From: Bailinhaonella thermotolerans
GTDB taxonomy: Bacteria > Actinomycetota > Actinomycetes > Streptosporangiales > Streptosporangiaceae
Direction of reading: 5' to 3'
NCBI RefSeq assembly: GCF_003594875.1
Contig: NZ_QZEY01000020.1
Location: 62,001 to 126,000, forward strand
DNA length: 64,000 nucleotides
A program made the translations under genes and the position numbers. A model generated the notes under the pieces. That model was not told where the DNA came from. It searched no databases and worked only from the letters and a program-made list of their open reading frames with translations. Of this stretch, positions 62,767-64,000 are shown one piece after another. The first letter of the stretch is position 1. Each line of letters begins with the position of its first letter.

Positions 62767-64000
62767 AGCTTCACCCCCGCGGGCGGCACCGGGGCGGCGC
62801 CGGCCTGGGCCGACGCGGCCTGCGGGCCGAGGCCGATGCTGGCGTAGACGCCGGGGGAGGAGGAGCGCAGGATCAGCGCCCAGACCAGGCCGAGGATGAA
62901 GGCGACCACGTAGGCGATGGGCAGGCCCCAGCGCAGCGGGTGGGTCTCGGGCACGTTGAGCAGCGTGGCGAAGTTGGCGGTGGCCAGGACCGCGAAGACC
63001 ATCAGGATGGCGCTGGCCAGGATCGGGGCGATCACCCGCCGCCAGGCGCTCTCACCCGAGGGGTTGCGGGCGAAGAAGAGCAGCACCGACAGGGAGGTGG
63101 CGGTGGTCAGCAGCAGGACGCCGAAGCCGCCGAAGGTGCCGCCGTAGAAGAACAGGTTCACCAGCGGGTCCCAGCCCATGACGGTGTAGAGCGCGATGAC
63201 GACGAAGCCGACCACGGTCTGGGCGATGGAGCCGACCTTGGGGGCGCCGGTGCGGACGCTGGTGGTGCCGAACGCGCGGGGCAGCACGCGCTCGCGGCCC
63301 AGGGCGAAGGCGTAGCGCGCGATGGTGTTGTGGAAGGAGATGGAGGCGGCGATCAGGCTGGTCAGCAGCAGGACGGCGGCGATGTCGGCGATGGTGCCGC
63401 CCAGGCGCTCGGCGGCCAGGGTGAAGGGCAGCTCCGGGTCCTTGCGGGCCATCTCCACGATGTTGCCCGGGCCGGCGGCCACCGTCATCGCCCAGGAGGA
63501 CAGCGCGTAGAGGCCGGCGATGATGGCGATCGAGACGAAGGTCGCGGTCGGCACGGTACGGCGGGGGTCGCGGCTCTCCTCGCTGAACACGACGGAGGAC
63601 TCGAAGCCGACGAAGCCGGTCATGGCGATGACGAGCAGGGCGCCGACGCCGCCGGCGAACAGCGCGTCGGGGGAGAGCGCCGCGCCGGAGACGCCTTCGG
63701 GGCCGGGGCTGACCAGGTCGGCGACGTCGAAGATCAGGACGATCGCGATCTCCAGGGTGAGCAGGATCGCGAGCACGCGGCCGTTGAGGTCGACGCGCAG
63801 CACGCCCAGAACGCCGACCAGGCCCCACATGAGCAGGGCCAGCACCCACCAGGGCAGTTCGACGCCGAGGTACTTCTGCACCAGCGGGCCGCCGAAGGCG
63901 CCGAACGCGCCGTAGGCGCCGCACTGCAGGGAGTTGTAGGCGATGAGCGCGACCCAGGATCCGCCGACGCCGGCGGGACGGCCCAGGCCGCGGGAGATGT
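62763..64000 (-). CDS. APC-family amino acid permease, C-terminal part (cut by window edge)
   Basis: About 412 residues are present and the frame is open to the window end, so the N-terminus is missing. At least ten hydrophobic helices are seen, with GGVGALLVIAMTGFVGFESSVVFSEESRDPRRTVPTATFVSIAIIAGLYALSSWAM typical of the APC superfamily (FxGFE motif in helix 6 and E-E-x-x-x-P). The nearest relatives by pattern are amino acid transporters. The GNAT gene is translationally coupled downstream (GTGA overlap). Substrate unknown. Confidence 0.9.
   Translation of the reverse strand, partial: ISRGLGRPAGVGGSWVALIAYNSLQCGAYGAFGAFGGPLVQKYLGVELPWWVLALLMWGLVGVLGVLRVDLNGRVLAILLTLEIAIVLIFDVADLVSPGPEGVSGAALSPDALFAGGVGALLVIAMTGFVGFESSVVFSEESRDPRRTVPTATFVSIAIIAGLYALSSWAMTVAAGPGNIVEMARKDPELPFTLAAERLGGTIADIAAVLLLTSLIAASISFHNTIARYAFALGRERVLPRAFGTTSVRTGAPKVGSIAQTVVGFVVIALYTVMGWDPLVNLFFYGGTFGGFGVLLLTTATSLSVLLFFARNPSGESAWRRVIAPILASAILMVFAVLATANFATLLNVPETHPLRWGLPIAYVVAFILGLVWALILRSSSPGVYASIGLGPQAASAQAGAAPVPPAGVKL

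Overview
The window is chromosomal DNA of a very high-GC actinomycete. Evidence: GC well above 70% with strong third-position GC, frequent GTG/TTG starts, many genes that look leaderless, several ECF sigma factors, F420-type enzymes, and many TetR/MarR/PadR/Lrp one-component regulators. Abundant GCCGTACGGC palindromes and the mix of DUF families would fit Streptosporangiales/Thermomonosporaceae (for example Actinomadura-like); that placement is inference. No rRNA, tRNA, CRISPR array, integrase or intact insertion sequence was found. It reads as an accessory, regulation-rich chromosome arm.

Layout. 0-5 kb: start of an ECF sigma factor (minus), a zinc-ribbon coiled-coil protein behind two palindromes, and a TetR/ABC drug-exporter operon. 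5-9 kb: an aldehyde dehydrogenase-TetR-ProC-like operon with three copies of one operator, then a lone TetR. 9-13 kb: a minus-strand operon (two membrane proteins, HD hydrolase, Tat-exported DyP peroxidase) behind twin palindromes next to a MarR gene. 13-16.7 kb: SigJ-type sigma factor, a serine hydrolase fused in frame to a small domain, and an IS30-HTH/MarR-like regulator. 17-23 kb: secreted metalloprotease and partner, RibD-like reductase, PLAT protein, ECF42/YCII pair. 23-32.7 kb: two PadR modules, small SRPBCC/SnoaL/ABM/VOC enzymes and their regulators. 32.9-38.2 kb: three-gene formate dehydrogenase operon (Cys-type catalytic subunit, four-cluster ferredoxin with a histidine-rich insert, NrfD anchor). 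39-44.5 kb: MDR oxidoreductase/TetR pair, ArsR/MFS pair, Lrp/threonine-dehydratase-like pair, and a 288-bp duplication that leaves an Lrp pseudogene. 44.5-51 kb: methyltransferase, two bPH-domain membrane proteins, a two-component system, a stand-alone TOPRIM protein and a haloacetate-dehalogenase-like hydrolase. 51-64 kb: Lrp/DUF2000, an MFS-PPOX-LLM (F420) operon with a leader peptide, MarR, CutA, extradiol dioxygenase, MerR/hydrolase operon, MFS, DUF5996, SRPBCC, and a GNAT/APC permease pair cut by the window edge.

How it works together. Most of the DNA is small 'regulator plus enzyme or exporter' modules. In many the regulatory site can be read directly as a palindrome between divergent genes or upstream of an autoregulated operon. 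Convergent gene ends often carry strong hairpins, and a subset of these are built from the CCGTACGG palindrome, which is far more frequent here than base composition predicts. The strongest unusual items are that iterated palindrome, the serine hydrolase fusion with an internal ribosome site, the 288-bp duplication, the histidine-rich ferredoxin insert, the leader peptide in front of the F420 operon, and the MarR-flanked HD/DyP membrane operon.
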